Shown piece by piece: positions 14,904-23,822 of a stretch of DNA of 64,000 bases. Position numbers and translations under genes: made by a program. Source of the stretch: Mycobacterium heidelbergense. Its GTDB lineage: Bacteria; Actinomycetota; Actinomycetes; Mycobacteriales; Mycobacteriaceae. The stretch spans positions 1,240,001 to 1,304,000 of the forward strand of contig NZ_AP022615.1 in assembly GCF_010730745.1 (NCBI RefSeq), in the 5' to 3' direction. Below the pieces are notes generated by a model, which was given only the letters and a program-made list of their open reading frames with translations, did not search any database and was not told where the DNA came from. Position 1 is the first letter of the stretch. Each line of letters starts with the position of its first letter.

Positions 14904-15819
14904 GCCCCGCGAGCCTGGCCGCGCCCACCAACCCGGCCTGGCCACCGAGTTCGGCCGGCACCACCCGCAGGCCGGCCAGAAAGTCGAGCCGCGCATAGTC
15001 GGCCAGCGCCGCGTGCAATGGGTCGAAGAGCAGGGGTCCGGAGCTGGCGACGCCGCCGCCGAGGACGACGAGGTCGAGGTCGCACACCGCGGCGACCGAG
15101 GCGATCATCGCCGCGAGCGCGGTGGCACCCCGGCGAAACGCGCGCCGCGCCACGGGATCCCCCGCCGTCGCGGCGGCGGCCAGGTCCCTGGCGCCGGCGC
15201 CGGGCGGTGCGGCCCAACCGTTGGCCCGTGCCCAGCGCACCAGCGACGGCCCGGCCGCGACGGTCTCGACGCAGCCGCGGCCGCCGCACGTACACGGCAG
15301 GCCGTACTGCTCGACCACCACATGACCGACGTGACCGGCATTGCCGGTGCGCCCGGTGTAGGGGTGGCCGTCGAGCACCAAGCCGCCGCCCACGCCGGTG
15401 GACACCACCATGCCCAGCAGAAAGCGGGCGCCACGGCCGGCTCCACGCCAGTGCTCGCCCATCGCCATACACACGCCGTCGCCGGCGAGCCGCACGGGCA
15501 CGCCCGGCACGCCCGGCACCACAGCCGCGACCCTGTCCCGCAGCGGGAAACCTTGCCAGGACGGGATGTTGATCGGGGTGACACTTCCGCTGTGCTGGTC
15601 GACGGGGCCGGCCGACGCGATGCCCACCGCGGCGACCCCGCCGTCGGCGGCGCGCAACGCGTCGGCGATCGTCGCGGCGACGGCGGCCCAGACCTCCTCG
15701 GCGCCCACGCCGGTCGGCGTCGGCTGGATCACGGTGTGCACCAGCGCGCCACCGGGGTCGGCCAGGCCGGCGGCGATCTTGGTGCCGCCGATGTCGAGGC
15801 AGAGCGTCAGCGCGGTCAT
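14896..15819 (-). CDS. ROK family sugar kinase (Rv0650-like)
   Basis: A 307-residue ROK kinase that would phosphorylate glucose or a related hexose with ATP or polyphosphate. It has the phosphate-binding LCLDIGGTKIAAG at residues 5-17, a catalytic Asp in RLAGDGVCMAMGEHW, STGVGGGLVLDG, and the ROK zinc site GHVGH...CTCGGRGCVE. The length is close to M. tuberculosis Rv0650 (302 aa). Its ATG overlaps the preceding stop by one base (TGATG), and the gene ends the mannosidase operon. A sensible role is capturing mannose or another sugar freed by the GH38 enzyme, but substrate specificity cannot be read from the sequence. Confidence 0.9.
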   Translation of the reverse strand: MTALTLCLDIGGTKIAAGLADPGGALVHTVIQPTPTGVGAEEVWAAVAATIADALRAADGGVAAVGIASAGPVDQHSGSVTPINIPSWQGFPLRDRVAAVVPGVPGVPVRLAGDGVCMAMGEHWRGAGRGARFLLGMVVSTGVGGGLVLDGHPYTGRTGNAGHVGHVVVEQYGLPCTCGGRGCVETVAAGPSLVRWARANGWAAPPGAGARDLAAAATAGDPVARRAFRRGATALAAMIASVAAVCDLDLVVLGGGVASSGPLLFDPLHAALADYARLDFLAGLRVVPAELGGQAGLVGAARLAGLS

Positions 15820-16436
15820 CAGTGGCGGTGGGTGTTGTCGGGCTGGCGCGGGTCGCCCGGGTGCTCGTAGCCGGGAGCGAGCCGGACCGTCGCGGCGCGT
15901 CGCGCGTCCAGCCACACCCGGAAGGCGCGCCGCCGCGCGGCGCCCCGCAGCTGCTCGACGATCGCCGACCGCACCTCTTCCAGCGGTGGGCCGTCGAGTG
16001 AGGGGGCGCGCCAGCCGTGGCGGCCGCCGCGCGGCGCGGCGAACCGCAGCGGATTGCGGGCGTGGTAAGCGGCCACGTCGTCGTCGCTGACCCGAACGGC
16101 CGCGGTGACGTCGGCGAACAGCGCCCGCGCCCGCGGATCCGCCAGCGCGGCCGCGGCGACGCTGCCGATTTCCAGCCGCGCCGTCGCGTCGGGCAGCAGC
16201 TCGGCCTCGGCCGGCGCGTCCCGCGCGGTCAGGCCGCGCGCGGCCGCCTCGGCGGCGACCACCCGCTGGGTCACGATCAGCTGGGTGAGCCAGCGCCGCA
16301 GTTGCCGGCCCTCGCCGGTGCCGCTCGCCGGCAACGCGGCCGCACCCGCCCGGCCGCGCAGCCGCGCCTCGGCGGCGTCGACCTCCTCGACGGAAACCGG
16401 GACGCCGGCAACGGTTGCGGCCAGCTGGGCGGTCAT
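15819..16436 (-). CDS. SurA/PpiC N-domain-like protein (place of Rv0649, annotated fabD2)
   Basis: A 205-residue protein, equal in position to M. tuberculosis Rv0649, which carries the old label malonyl-CoA transacylase FabD2. I see no GHSxG acyltransferase motif. The architecture instead recalls SurA/trigger-type peptidyl-prolyl isomerase chaperones: VAGVPVSVEEVDAAEARL at the start, LRRWLTQLIVTQRVVAAEAA with a long helix, VSDDDVAAYHARNPLRF, and a C-terminal EEVRSAIVEQLRGAARRRAF, then VWLDARR. No isomerase domain and no signal peptide are evident, so it is at most the chaperone-helix part. It overlaps both neighbours (ATGA with the mannosidase, TGATG with the kinase), implying coupled translation. 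Confidence 0.72.
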   Translation of the reverse strand: MTAQLAATVAGVPVSVEEVDAAEARLRGRAGAAALPASGTGEGRQLRRWLTQLIVTQRVVAAEAAARGLTARDAPAEAELLPDATARLEIGSVAAAALADPRARALFADVTAAVRVSDDDVAAYHARNPLRFAAPRGGRHGWRAPSLDGPPLEEVRSAIVEQLRGAARRRAFRVWLDARRAATVRLAPGYEHPGDPRQPDNTHRH

Positions 16437-19400
16437 GTGACGGTCACTTTCACCGCCGGTGAGTAGACCAGCCGCCCGGCGCAGCCCACCCGGACCAGGG
16501 CCCACCACTCGCCGGCGTCCTGCCATGGCGGTGGCGTCACGTCGAAGCCGAGGTCGACCGTGCCGCGGGCCGGCAGGACCGCGCCGAGCGCGGGCGGCCC
16601 CATCCACTCCCACGTGCCCCACGGGCTGATCAGATGCGCCTCGAGCGCCAGGTCGGCCCGGGCGTGGGTGCCGACCGTGACGGTCAGCCGGGCCGTCTCG
16701 CCGGCGGCCAGCTCGACGTCCGCGGGCCCGTCGACGAGGTGGACCAGCTCCGCCCCGCGGGCCGCGCCGACCTGGACGACGCACACATCTTCGACCGCCT
16801 GGCGCCACGCCGGCGGCACGTCGTCCCCGGTTATAAGGAGCTGGGCGCGGACGGGGTACAGGCCGGGTCTGGCGCGAGCGGGAATCGTGACGACCACGTC
16901 GGCCTCCCGGTGCTCGCCGCTGCACAAGGTGAACGGCAGCTCGGCGGGCGTGGCCGACCAGGCGTCGGGACACACCAGTTGCACCGAGCCGTCCAGCGTG
17001 GCGTCGCTGCAGTCGCTGGCCGCGGTGAGGCGCAACGCCACCTCGCTGCCCGGCTTGGCGGTCACCCGTTGGGGGTGCAGGTGGGCGACGGCCGGCAGCC
17101 CCCCGAGCGGCGCGGGTCCGCGGTTGTGCAGCCAATAGCGCGCGTAGAGCGGTTGCGCGGCCTCGGCGTTGGGGGCCGGCTCGGCGAAACCGCCTAGCGC
17201 ACTGGACATTTCGAGCCGGGTCAGCACGGTGGCCACCTGGTAGCCGTGCAGGTCAATCGATCGTTTGCGCCCGCGCGGCCTTTCCAGCAGGTCGGCAAGT
17301 TCGAGCCCGCCTACCGTGCCCAGCGGGCAGTCGATCGCGACGCGGGCGCGCGTCCCCTTCGTTTCCACCAATCGCAGGGCCACCGCGCCGGGGTCGACCG
17401 GCCGGGCGCTGCCCGCAGCCAGCGGGTTGCCGGCCGCCTTGAGGGCCGCCAGCTCTACCGCGTCGGCGGGCTCCACGCGCAGCAGCGATCCGGCCGGCGG
17501 CAGCGTGCCGCGTCGTTGGTTTGGGCGGACGGCGAGCAGCGGGTGGGAGAACTGCGCGCCGCGGGTGGGGATCTCGGCGTGCCGCCAGTCGCCGTCCCCC
17601 GAGACCAGCGCGTAGTCGAAGGCGTGTGTCCAGTGCTGCTGTTGGAAGTTGGAGCCGTCGGGCGCGGTGCGGCGCGGGTCGTCGATCCAGGTGCCGGACG
17701 GCCAGCCGGTGCAGGACCGCATCAGCGCGGTGTGCAGGGTGCCGTCGGTGTCGACGGCGAAGCTGGGCAAGCCGCGGTTGAGCAGCGCGACGGTGCGGGC
17801 CTCGAAGCGCTCCGCGCCCGGCGGCGCCTCCTGGGTGACCACGATCTCGGCGTCCCCCAGGTCGTCGACCACCGACGCGATCGCGGCGGCCAGGGTTTTC
17901 TCGTCGCGGCCGTCGATCACCAGCACGGGCAGCGCCCGCGGCGCGCGCAGGTCGGCGCCCGGCACCCAGGCGGCCGCCAGCGGTGTCGCGGCCGGCACCC
18001 AGACCCTGGCCCGGCCCGTCTCCGACAGCTGGCGGTCGAGTTCGGCGGTGTACTCCGGGTCCGCCTCGGCGAGAACGGTTTTGGTGAAGCCGTTGCGGGC
18101 GGGACCGCCCAGCGCGATCCGCGCGTCCGGCAGGTTGGAGTCGACGTCGAGGTCGCCGTAGCGCGGCTTGTCGGCGCCGCTGCAGGTGGCCGTGACGCCG
18201 GCGCGGACCAGCGCGACCATCAGCTCGCGCGCCAGCGGGCCGGACGCCGCCTCGGCGGGCGACACCACCTCGGCCACCGACACCGCCCGGACGGCGTCAC
18301 CCACCCGGACCCGCACCGCCGAGGACAGGCCGAACCAGCCGTAGGCGGGGTTGTCCAGCGTCCACGGGTGTTGGGCGGTGTCCACCGAGCGGGTCCCGTC
18401 GTGCAGCAGGGCGAAGCCGCGCCCGACGACGGCGTCGCCCACCTCGCTGACGGGCATGGCGCCGGGCACCGAGCACGGCCAGCGCAGCCGCAGTAGGCGG
18501 TCGGCGCCGGTGAAGCCGTCGATGGTGGTGCGGCAGTCCACCCGCGCCACGCCGCGCCACAGGGTCAGGGTCTGGGTGTAGCGCAGCAACGTGCCGATCC
18601 GGCCGGTCACGACCAGCCGCTGACCGAGCGGGCCGTGGTAGGCCCGCACCCGGGCGCGGGATTCGGACGAGCACACCACCGGGCCCTTGGGCAGCAGGTG
18701 CCACGGGCCCTCCCCCTGCTCCGGGTGCGACGGGTATTCCTCGTAGACGGCGAGCTCGTTGCTCACCCGGCCGTCGGCGATCAGCTGGCGACCCTCTTGG
18801 ATCAGAGACGACACGCCCCCGCCGCGGGCCGGGTCAACCTCCAGCCGGTAGTGCTCGTTGGCGATCGCCGACCCGGGCACCGGTTCCCAGCCGGAGGCTT
18901 TGTCGGCGGGCTCCAGCCGGTAGGCGCGCCAGCCCAGCGATGGCACGTCGCGCGCCAGCCAGGTGACCGACCGCCCGGCGTGCTCGACGTGCGCGGGCAC
19001 CTCGACCCCGTCGGCGTCAAGCACGCGCACCCCCGCGCCGGGCGGCGGGTCGAGCCGGGTGGTGACGACGTCGGTGCGGGGGTGCGCCAGCGGGTTCCAC
19101 ACCACGACGGCCTGGGCCGGCGAGTCGATCGCGCCGGACAGCAGCGCCAGCGCGTTGTCCCGGGTCGCGCGGCCCAGCTCCCACGCGTCGCGCCACCCGG
19201 TCAGCAGGTCGAGGTAGACCTGGTCGGACTCCGAGCCGGTGATGGCGTCGTGGTGGGCCCCGTAGGCCAGCTGCACCCACGCCTTGGCGAGGGCGGCCTG
19301 CGGATAGTCGGCGCCGGTCATCAGGGCGGCGAACACGGCGAAGCGCTCGGCGTCCAGCACGGCGTTCTCGGCGGCCCGGTTGGCCTGCTTGGTGTCGATG

Positions 19401-20605
19401 TAGGAGACGTCCTTGCCGGTGTAGATCGGGTTCATGTCGCGGGTCTGCGGCGACGGCACCCGCCCGCCCCGCGCCAGCTCGGCGCGCACCGCCGCGAAGA
19501 ACTCCCGCGGCAGCGCGCACACGAATCGCGGCCAGGTGTACCGCGCGGCCCAGTCGCGGTGGATCGCGGTGACCCATTTGTTCGGCGGCGTGTAGTCCGT
19601 GCCGACCGGCAGCAACACGTTGCGGGTCAACGCGACCCTCTTGAGCTGATCGAACAGCGCATAGGTGGCGTCCTCGGCCTCTTGTAGCGACGTCGACGAG
19701 TCCATCCACCAGCCCGCCGAGTAGTGCGCGGGCATGTAGTGGGTCAACAGGCCGCGGCCTGACGGCGCGATCCAGTCGAACTCGCTGCAGAACTGCATGC
19801 GCTCGACCCCGCCCTGGGCCGGGCCCCACTGGTGGTGCGGGCCCCGGGCCCACGAGCTCGACGTCAGGCCGGCGTCGGCGGCCAGCCCGGGAAACTGCGG
19901 GTCGTGGCCGAACACGTCGAGCTGCCACGCGGTGGCCGGGTCGGCGCCCAGCACGTCATGCTGAAAGCCCATGCCGTGCACCAGGTTTCGGATGGTCGTC
20001 TCCGGGCTGGTCAGGTTGGTGTTGGGTTCGTTGTAGGTGCCGCCCATCACCTCGACGCGGCCCTGCGCGATGAACCGGCGCAGGTCGGCGCGGTCCTCGG
20101 GGCGGGTGTCCCAGTACGGCTTGAGGTAATCCACTTCGGCCAGCACGAACTTGTACTCGGGTTCGCGGCGCGCCATTTCCAGGTGCGCGTGCACCAGTTC
20201 GAAGCCGTTGGTCTGCCGGGCCCGCCCGGGCGGATCTTCGGCCCACTCGCTGGTGTAGGCGCCCTGCGTGTTCCACCAGACCGGGTCGTAGTGAAAGTGG
20301 CTGACCATATACATGGTCCACCCGGGCTCGGCGACGGTGAACTCGAACGGGGTGCGGGTCCGCCCGGCCTGCACCCACGCGTTTCGCCGCTCGCCGATGA
20401 CGGGACGTTGCACCGCGACGGGAACCTCGATGACCTGGTGACGGGCCCGGCCGGCCGAGGCCACGGCCTCCCCGCTCAGGCCGTCGCCGTCGATGCGGAC
20501 CGGCCCCGGCTCGGCGCGGCCGGCAAGGGTGACCCGCGCGAGCTGCAGCGGCGCGTCCGGCGGCCCGACGAAAAGCTCGGTCGAGCCCGCCGAAACCACC
20601 TGCAT
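16433..20605 (-). CDS. GH38 alpha-mannosidase (Rv0648-like)
   Basis: A 1390-residue glycoside hydrolase of family 38. It has the metal-binding HFHYDPVWW at residues 103-111 and the catalytic nucleophile Asp230 in QLDVFGHDPQ. Further family features are the acid segment YMPAHYSAGWW, the GAHHDAITGSESD histidines and the beta-sandwich C-terminal half. GH38 enzymes hydrolyse alpha-mannosides using one divalent metal. It is about 175 residues longer than annotated M. tuberculosis Rv0648 (1215 aa), with roughly 95 residues before the catalytic domain. No signal peptide is visible, so a cytosolic role in mannan or glycan turnover is likely. It is first in an operon with a SurA-like protein and a ROK kinase. 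Confidence 0.92.
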   Translation of the reverse strand: MQVVSAGSTELFVGPPDAPLQLARVTLAGRAEPGPVRIDGDGLSGEAVASAGRARHQVIEVPVAVQRPVIGERRNAWVQAGRTRTPFEFTVAEPGWTMYMVSHFHYDPVWWNTQGAYTSEWAEDPPGRARQTNGFELVHAHLEMARREPEYKFVLAEVDYLKPYWDTRPEDRADLRRFIAQGRVEVMGGTYNEPNTNLTSPETTIRNLVHGMGFQHDVLGADPATAWQLDVFGHDPQFPGLAADAGLTSSSWARGPHHQWGPAQGGVERMQFCSEFDWIAPSGRGLLTHYMPAHYSAGWWMDSSTSLQEAEDATYALFDQLKRVALTRNVLLPVGTDYTPPNKWVTAIHRDWAARYTWPRFVCALPREFFAAVRAELARGGRVPSPQTRDMNPIYTGKDVSYIDTKQANRAAENAVLDAERFAVFAALMTGADYPQAALAKAWVQLAYGAHHDAITGSESDQVYLDLLTGWRDAWELGRATRDNALALLSGAIDSPAQAVVVWNPLAHPRTDVVTTRLDPPPGAGVRVLDADGVEVPAHVEHAGRSVTWLARDVPSLGWRAYRLEPADKASGWEPVPGSAIANEHYRLEVDPARGGGVSSLIQEGRQLIADGRVSNELAVYEEYPSHPEQGEGPWHLLPKGPVVCSSESRARVRAYHGPLGQRLVVTGRIGTLLRYTQTLTLWRGVARVDCRTTIDGFTGADRLLRLRWPCSVPGAMPVSEVGDAVVGRGFALLHDGTRSVDTAQHPWTLDNPAYGWFGLSSAVRVRVGDAVRAVSVAEVVSPAEAASGPLARELMVALVRAGVTATCSGADKPRYGDLDVDSNLPDARIALGGPARNGFTKTVLAEADPEYTAELDRQLSETGRARVWVPAATPLAAAWVPGADLRAPRALPVLVIDGRDEKTLAAAIASVVDDLGDAEIVVTQEAPPGAERFEARTVALLNRGLPSFAVDTDGTLHTALMRSCTGWPSGTWIDDPRRTAPDGSNFQQQHWTHAFDYALVSGDGDWRHAEIPTRGAQFSHPLLAVRPNQRRGTLPPAGSLLRVEPADAVELAALKAAGNPLAAGSARPVDPGAVALRLVETKGTRARVAIDCPLGTVGGLELADLLERPRGRKRSIDLHGYQVATVLTRLEMSSALGGFAEPAPNAEAAQPLYARYWLHNRGPAPLGGLPAVAHLHPQRVTAKPGSEVALRLTAASDCSDATLDGSVQLVCPDAWSATPAELPFTLCSGEHREADVVVTIPARARPGLYPVRAQLLITGDDVPPAWRQAVEDVCVVQVGAARGAELVHLVDGPADVELAAGETARLTVTVGTHARADLALEAHLISPWGTWEWMGPPALGAVLPARGTVDLGFDVTPPPWQDAGEWWALVRVGCAGRLVYSPAVKVTVT

Positions 20606-20724
20606 CCCTGCACCTTACGGCGGGCAAAGCCAACCCGGCATCGGGTCGAGGTCGTCCCGGTTCACCCCACCCTGCTTGACGATGCTGATGCGGCCAGTGT
20701 GACTCGTGAGAAGTACCATGAGCC

Positions 20725-21318
20725 ATGCCCGCCCTCGCCCCGCCCGTCGCCGACGAACGCAGCGCCCTGCGAGAGTTCCTGGCCTTCCACCAAAGCGCCT
20801 ATTTCGCCGTCTCCCATGGCCTCACCGACGAACAGGCCCGGTCGACACCGTCAGCCAGCGCGCTGTCGATCGGCGGGCTGGTCAAGCACGCCACCGGGAT
20901 GCAACGCAGCTGGATGGCACGCGTCGCCGCCGCCCCGGACGCGCCCCCGAAAGACCCCCGGCCGTTCGAGGAGATCGCCAGGGAGTTCGGCGACCAGCAC
21001 GTGATGCGGCCCGACGAGACGCTCGCCGGGCTGCTGCGGGGATTGCAAGACCAGAACGCCGAATCGCTGCGGCTGGTGGAAACCGCCGACCTCGACGCCG
21101 AGGTGCCGGTTCCGCGGGACATCCCCTGGTTCCCCAGGGATCAGCGGGCCTGGTCGGTGCGGTGGGTGATCCTGCACGTGATCAACGAGCTGGCCCGCCA
21201 CGCCGGGCACGCCGACATCATCCGGGAGACCATCGACGGCGCCACCATGTACGAGCTGGTCGCCGCGCTGGAGGGCTGGGCGATCGACGGGTGGGTCAAG
21301 CCCTGGTCCCCCGGGTAG
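20725..21318 (+). CDS. DinB/DUF664 family protein, probable thiol-dependent transferase fold
   Basis: A 197-residue four-helix-bundle protein of the DinB/DUF664 type. The metal triad appears as the histidine of LVKHATGMQRSW and two histidines in HVINELARHAGHADIIRE. Many actinobacterial members are mycothiol- or bacillithiol-dependent S-transferases, so a detoxification role is plausible, but the substrate is unknown. It lies between the mannosidase and ABC1 kinase genes, where the M. tuberculosis order (Rv0648, Rv0647c) has no gene, so it is an insertion. A TACCAT hexamer five bases before the ATG may be a leaderless promoter. A strong palindrome follows its stop. Confidence 0.85.
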   Translation: MPALAPPVADERSALREFLAFHQSAYFAVSHGLTDEQARSTPSASALSIGGLVKHATGMQRSWMARVAAAPDAPPKDPRPFEEIAREFGDQHVMRPDETLAGLLRGLQDQNAESLRLVETADLDAEVPVPRDIPWFPRDQRAWSVRWVILHVINELARHAGHADIIRETIDGATMYELVAALEGWAIDGWVKPWSPG

Positions 21319-21357
21319 CGGGCTGGTAAGGCGAGCGAGAACTTCGCCGTTGCGCCT

Positions 21358-21419
21358 CGCCGAGCGTGTTCTTAGGGCGAGAAATCGGCCGAAATCTCGC
21401 CCTGAGAACACGCTCGGCG
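21358..21419. repeat. 62-bp palindrome after the DinB gene (palindrome family 2)
   Basis: Arms of 25 bases (21358-21382 and 21395-21419) are inverted copies with one mismatch, centred on the self-complementary tcggccga. The sequence core cgccgagcgtgttct...agaacacgctcggcg recurs in a more decayed copy at 48072-48137. It probably ends transcription of the DinB gene. The same block in an unrelated gap suggests a dispersed intergenic palindrome. Confidence 0.75.
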
Positions 21420-21489
21420 CCAGTTGGTCGCGCCCCGGTGGCCCCACAGGAATTGGGACTTGACAGCGCCGATTTGGCAGACTGCTCAG

Positions 21490-22836
21490 ATGAGCTCCAC
21501 CAAACACCGCGAGGTGGCCAGGCTTGACCGGGTGCCGCTGCCGGTCGAAGCGATCCGGATAGCGTCCACCGGCTGGCAGGTCACGCGCACCGCCGCCCGC
21601 GTCGTCACCAAGCTGCCAGCCAGGGGGCCCTTGCAGCAGAAAGTGATCAAGCAGCTCCCCCAGACCTTCGCCGACCTGGGACCGACGTACGTCAAGTTCG
21701 GGCAGATCATCGCGTCCAGCCCCGGCGCGTTCGGCGAGTCGCTGTCCCGCGAATTCCGCGGCCTGCTCGACCGGGTCCCGCCCGCCGACACCAAGGAAGT
21801 ACACAATCTCTTCGCCGAGGAGCTCGGCGGCCAGCCCTCGGAGCTGTTCGCCACCTTCGAGGAAGAGCCGTTCGCGTCGGCGTCCATCGCCCAGGTGCAC
21901 TACGCGACCCTGCACAGCGGCGAGGAGGTCGTCGTCAAGATCCAGCGCCCGGGCATCCGGCGCCGCGTCGCCGCCGACCTGCAGATCCTGAAGCGCTTCG
22001 CCCAGGCCGTCGAGCTGGCCAAGCTGGGCCGCCGGCTGTCGGCACAGGACGTCGTCGCCGACTTCTCCGACAACCTGGCCGAGGAGCTGGACTTCCGGCT
22101 CGAGGCGCAGTCGATGGACGCCTGGATTTCCCACCTGCACGCCTCCCCGCTGGGCCGCAACATCCGGGTGCCGCAGGTGCACTGGGACTTCACCACCGAG
22201 CGGGTGCTGACGATGGAGCGGGTGCAGGGCATCCGGATCGACGACGTGGCCGCCATCCGCAAGGCCGGGTTCGACGGCACCGAACTGGTCAAGGCGCTGC
22301 TGTTCAGCGTGTTCGAGGGCGGCCTGCGGCACGGGCTGTTCCACGGCGACCTGCACGCCGGCAACCTCTACGTCGACGAACAGGGTCGCATCGTGTTCTT
22401 CGACTTCGGGATCATGGGCCGCATCGATCCCCGCACCCGCTGGCTGCTGCGCGAGCTGGTGTACGCGCTGCTGGTGAAGAAGGACCACGCCGCGGCCGGC
22501 AAGATCGTCGTGCTGATGGGCGCCGTCGGCACCATGAGGCCGGAAGCTCAGGCCGCCAAGGACCTGGAAAAGTTCGCCACCCCGCTGACAATGCAGACGC
22601 TGGGTGACATGTCGTATGCGGACATCGGGCGGCAGCTCTCGGCGCTGGCCGACGCCTACGACGTCAAGCTGCCCCGCGAGCTGGTGCTGATCGGCAAGCA
22701 GTTCCTCTACGTCGAGCGGTACATGAAGCTGCTGGCGCCGAAGTGGCAGATGATGTCCGACCCGCAGCTGACGGGGTACTTCGCCAACTTCATGGTCGAG
22801 GTCAGCCGCGAGCATCAGACCGACATTGAGGTCTAG
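21490..22836 (+). CDS. ABC1/UbiB family atypical kinase (Rv0647c-like)
   Basis: A 448-residue ABC1/ADCK/UbiB-type kinase-like protein. Motifs in order are the family KxGQ sequence (KFGQ, residues 69-72), an alanine-rich nucleotide-binding ASIAQVHYA, VVVKIQRPGI with the lysine, catalytic HGDLHAGNLYVD and metal-binding DFGIMG. UbiB proteins are ATPases that support lipid or quinone metabolism at membranes; the role in mycobacteria is unknown. An upstream in-frame start at 21424 would add 22 residues, and M. tuberculosis Rv0647c is annotated as 488 aa. ATG 21490 is preferred because the longer frame reaches the edge of the palindrome. It lies just upstream of lipG and the mmaA cluster. Confidence 0.9.
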   Translation: MSSTKHREVARLDRVPLPVEAIRIASTGWQVTRTAARVVTKLPARGPLQQKVIKQLPQTFADLGPTYVKFGQIIASSPGAFGESLSREFRGLLDRVPPADTKEVHNLFAEELGGQPSELFATFEEEPFASASIAQVHYATLHSGEEVVVKIQRPGIRRRVAADLQILKRFAQAVELAKLGRRLSAQDVVADFSDNLAEELDFRLEAQSMDAWISHLHASPLGRNIRVPQVHWDFTTERVLTMERVQGIRIDDVAAIRKAGFDGTELVKALLFSVFEGGLRHGLFHGDLHAGNLYVDEQGRIVFFDFGIMGRIDPRTRWLLRELVYALLVKKDHAAAGKIVVLMGAVGTMRPEAQAAKDLEKFATPLTMQTLGDMSYADIGRQLSALADAYDVKLPRELVLIGKQFLYVERYMKLLAPKWQMMSDPQLTGYFANFMVEVSREHQTDIEV

Positions 22837-22845
22837 AGCAGTCTG

Positions 22846-23751
22846 ATGGAGATTCGCACCGGTAACGCCATATCGGGCGACCTGAAGCTCTACTACGAGG
22901 ACATGGGCGACGTCGACGACCCGCCCGTCCTGCTGATCATGGGGCTGGGCGCCCAGATGCTGCTGTGGCGCAGCGCGTTCTGCGAGGAGCTGGTCGGCCG
23001 CGGCCTGCGGGTGATCCGATACGACAACCGCGACGTCGGCCTCTCCAGCAAGACGGAGCCGCCCAAGTCCGGCCGGCCGCTCGTCCCGCGGTTGCTGCGG
23101 TTCTGGTTCGGGCTGCGCGACGAGGCTCCGTACGCGCTGGAAGACCTGGCCGACGACGCCGCCGCCGTCCTCGACCACCTGGGCATCGCGCGCGCCCACA
23201 TCGTCGGGGCGTCGATGGGCGGCATGGTCGCCCAGATCTTCGCGGCGCGGTTCGCCGAGCGGACCGCCAGCCTGGCGGTCATCTTCTCCAGCAACAACCG
23301 ACGGTTCCTGCCTCCGCCCCGGCCCCGCGCCCTGCTGGCGATCCTCAAGGGCCCGCCGCCGGGATCGCCCCGCGACGTGATCGTCGACAACGTCGTGCGC
23401 GTCACCAAGATCACCGGCAGCCCGCGCTACCGCGCGCCCGAGGCGCAGGTCCGCGCCGAGGCCGTCGAGGGTTACGAACGCAGCTATTACCCCTGGGGCG
23501 TGGCCCGCCACTTCAGCGCGATCATGGCCAGCGGCAGCCTGCTTGCGTACAACCGGCGGACGGTCGCACCGACCGTGGTGATACACGGCCGGGCCGACAA
23601 GCTGATGCCGCCCTCCGGCGGGCGCGCGGTCACGCGCGCGATCAAGGGCGCTCGATTGGTGTTATTCGACGGGATGGGACATGATCTGCCTCAGCAGCTG
23701 TGGGATCAGGTGATTGGCGTGCTGACGAGCAACTTCGCCGAGTCCGGCTGA
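22846..23751 (+). CDS. lipG: Alpha/beta-hydrolase LipG
   Basis: A 301-residue alpha/beta-hydrolase, identical in length to M. tuberculosis LipG (Rv0646c). The nucleophile elbow is GASMGG with Ser123. The acid lies in HGRADKLMPP and the histidine in DGMGHDLPQQ, completing the triad. RYDNRDVGLSS near residue 58 is typical of this branch. It starts nine bases after the ABC1 kinase stop and precedes mmaA1 by 71 bp. M. tuberculosis LipG has been reported to have phospholipase and thioesterase activity. Its place beside mmaA genes suggests a role in mycolic acid or membrane lipid handling, which is inference. Confidence 0.93.
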   Translation: MEIRTGNAISGDLKLYYEDMGDVDDPPVLLIMGLGAQMLLWRSAFCEELVGRGLRVIRYDNRDVGLSSKTEPPKSGRPLVPRLLRFWFGLRDEAPYALEDLADDAAAVLDHLGIARAHIVGASMGGMVAQIFAARFAERTASLAVIFSSNNRRFLPPPRPRALLAILKGPPPGSPRDVIVDNVVRVTKITGSPRYRAPEAQVRAEAVEGYERSYYPWGVARHFSAIMASGSLLAYNRRTVAPTVVIHGRADKLMPPSGGRAVTRAIKGARLVLFDGMGHDLPQQLWDQVIGVLTSNFAESG

Positions 23752-23822
23752 AAGTAAGGGCCGGGCGGCCCACAACACTCGGCCCGCAGGTTGTACGGTT
23801 GGCGTTGGGAGGATGCCAAATA

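Noticed and set aside
20851..23586. A 911-codon minus-strand frame across DinB, the ABC1 kinase and lipG
   Set aside because: Antisense shadow; composition and lack of motifs rule it out.
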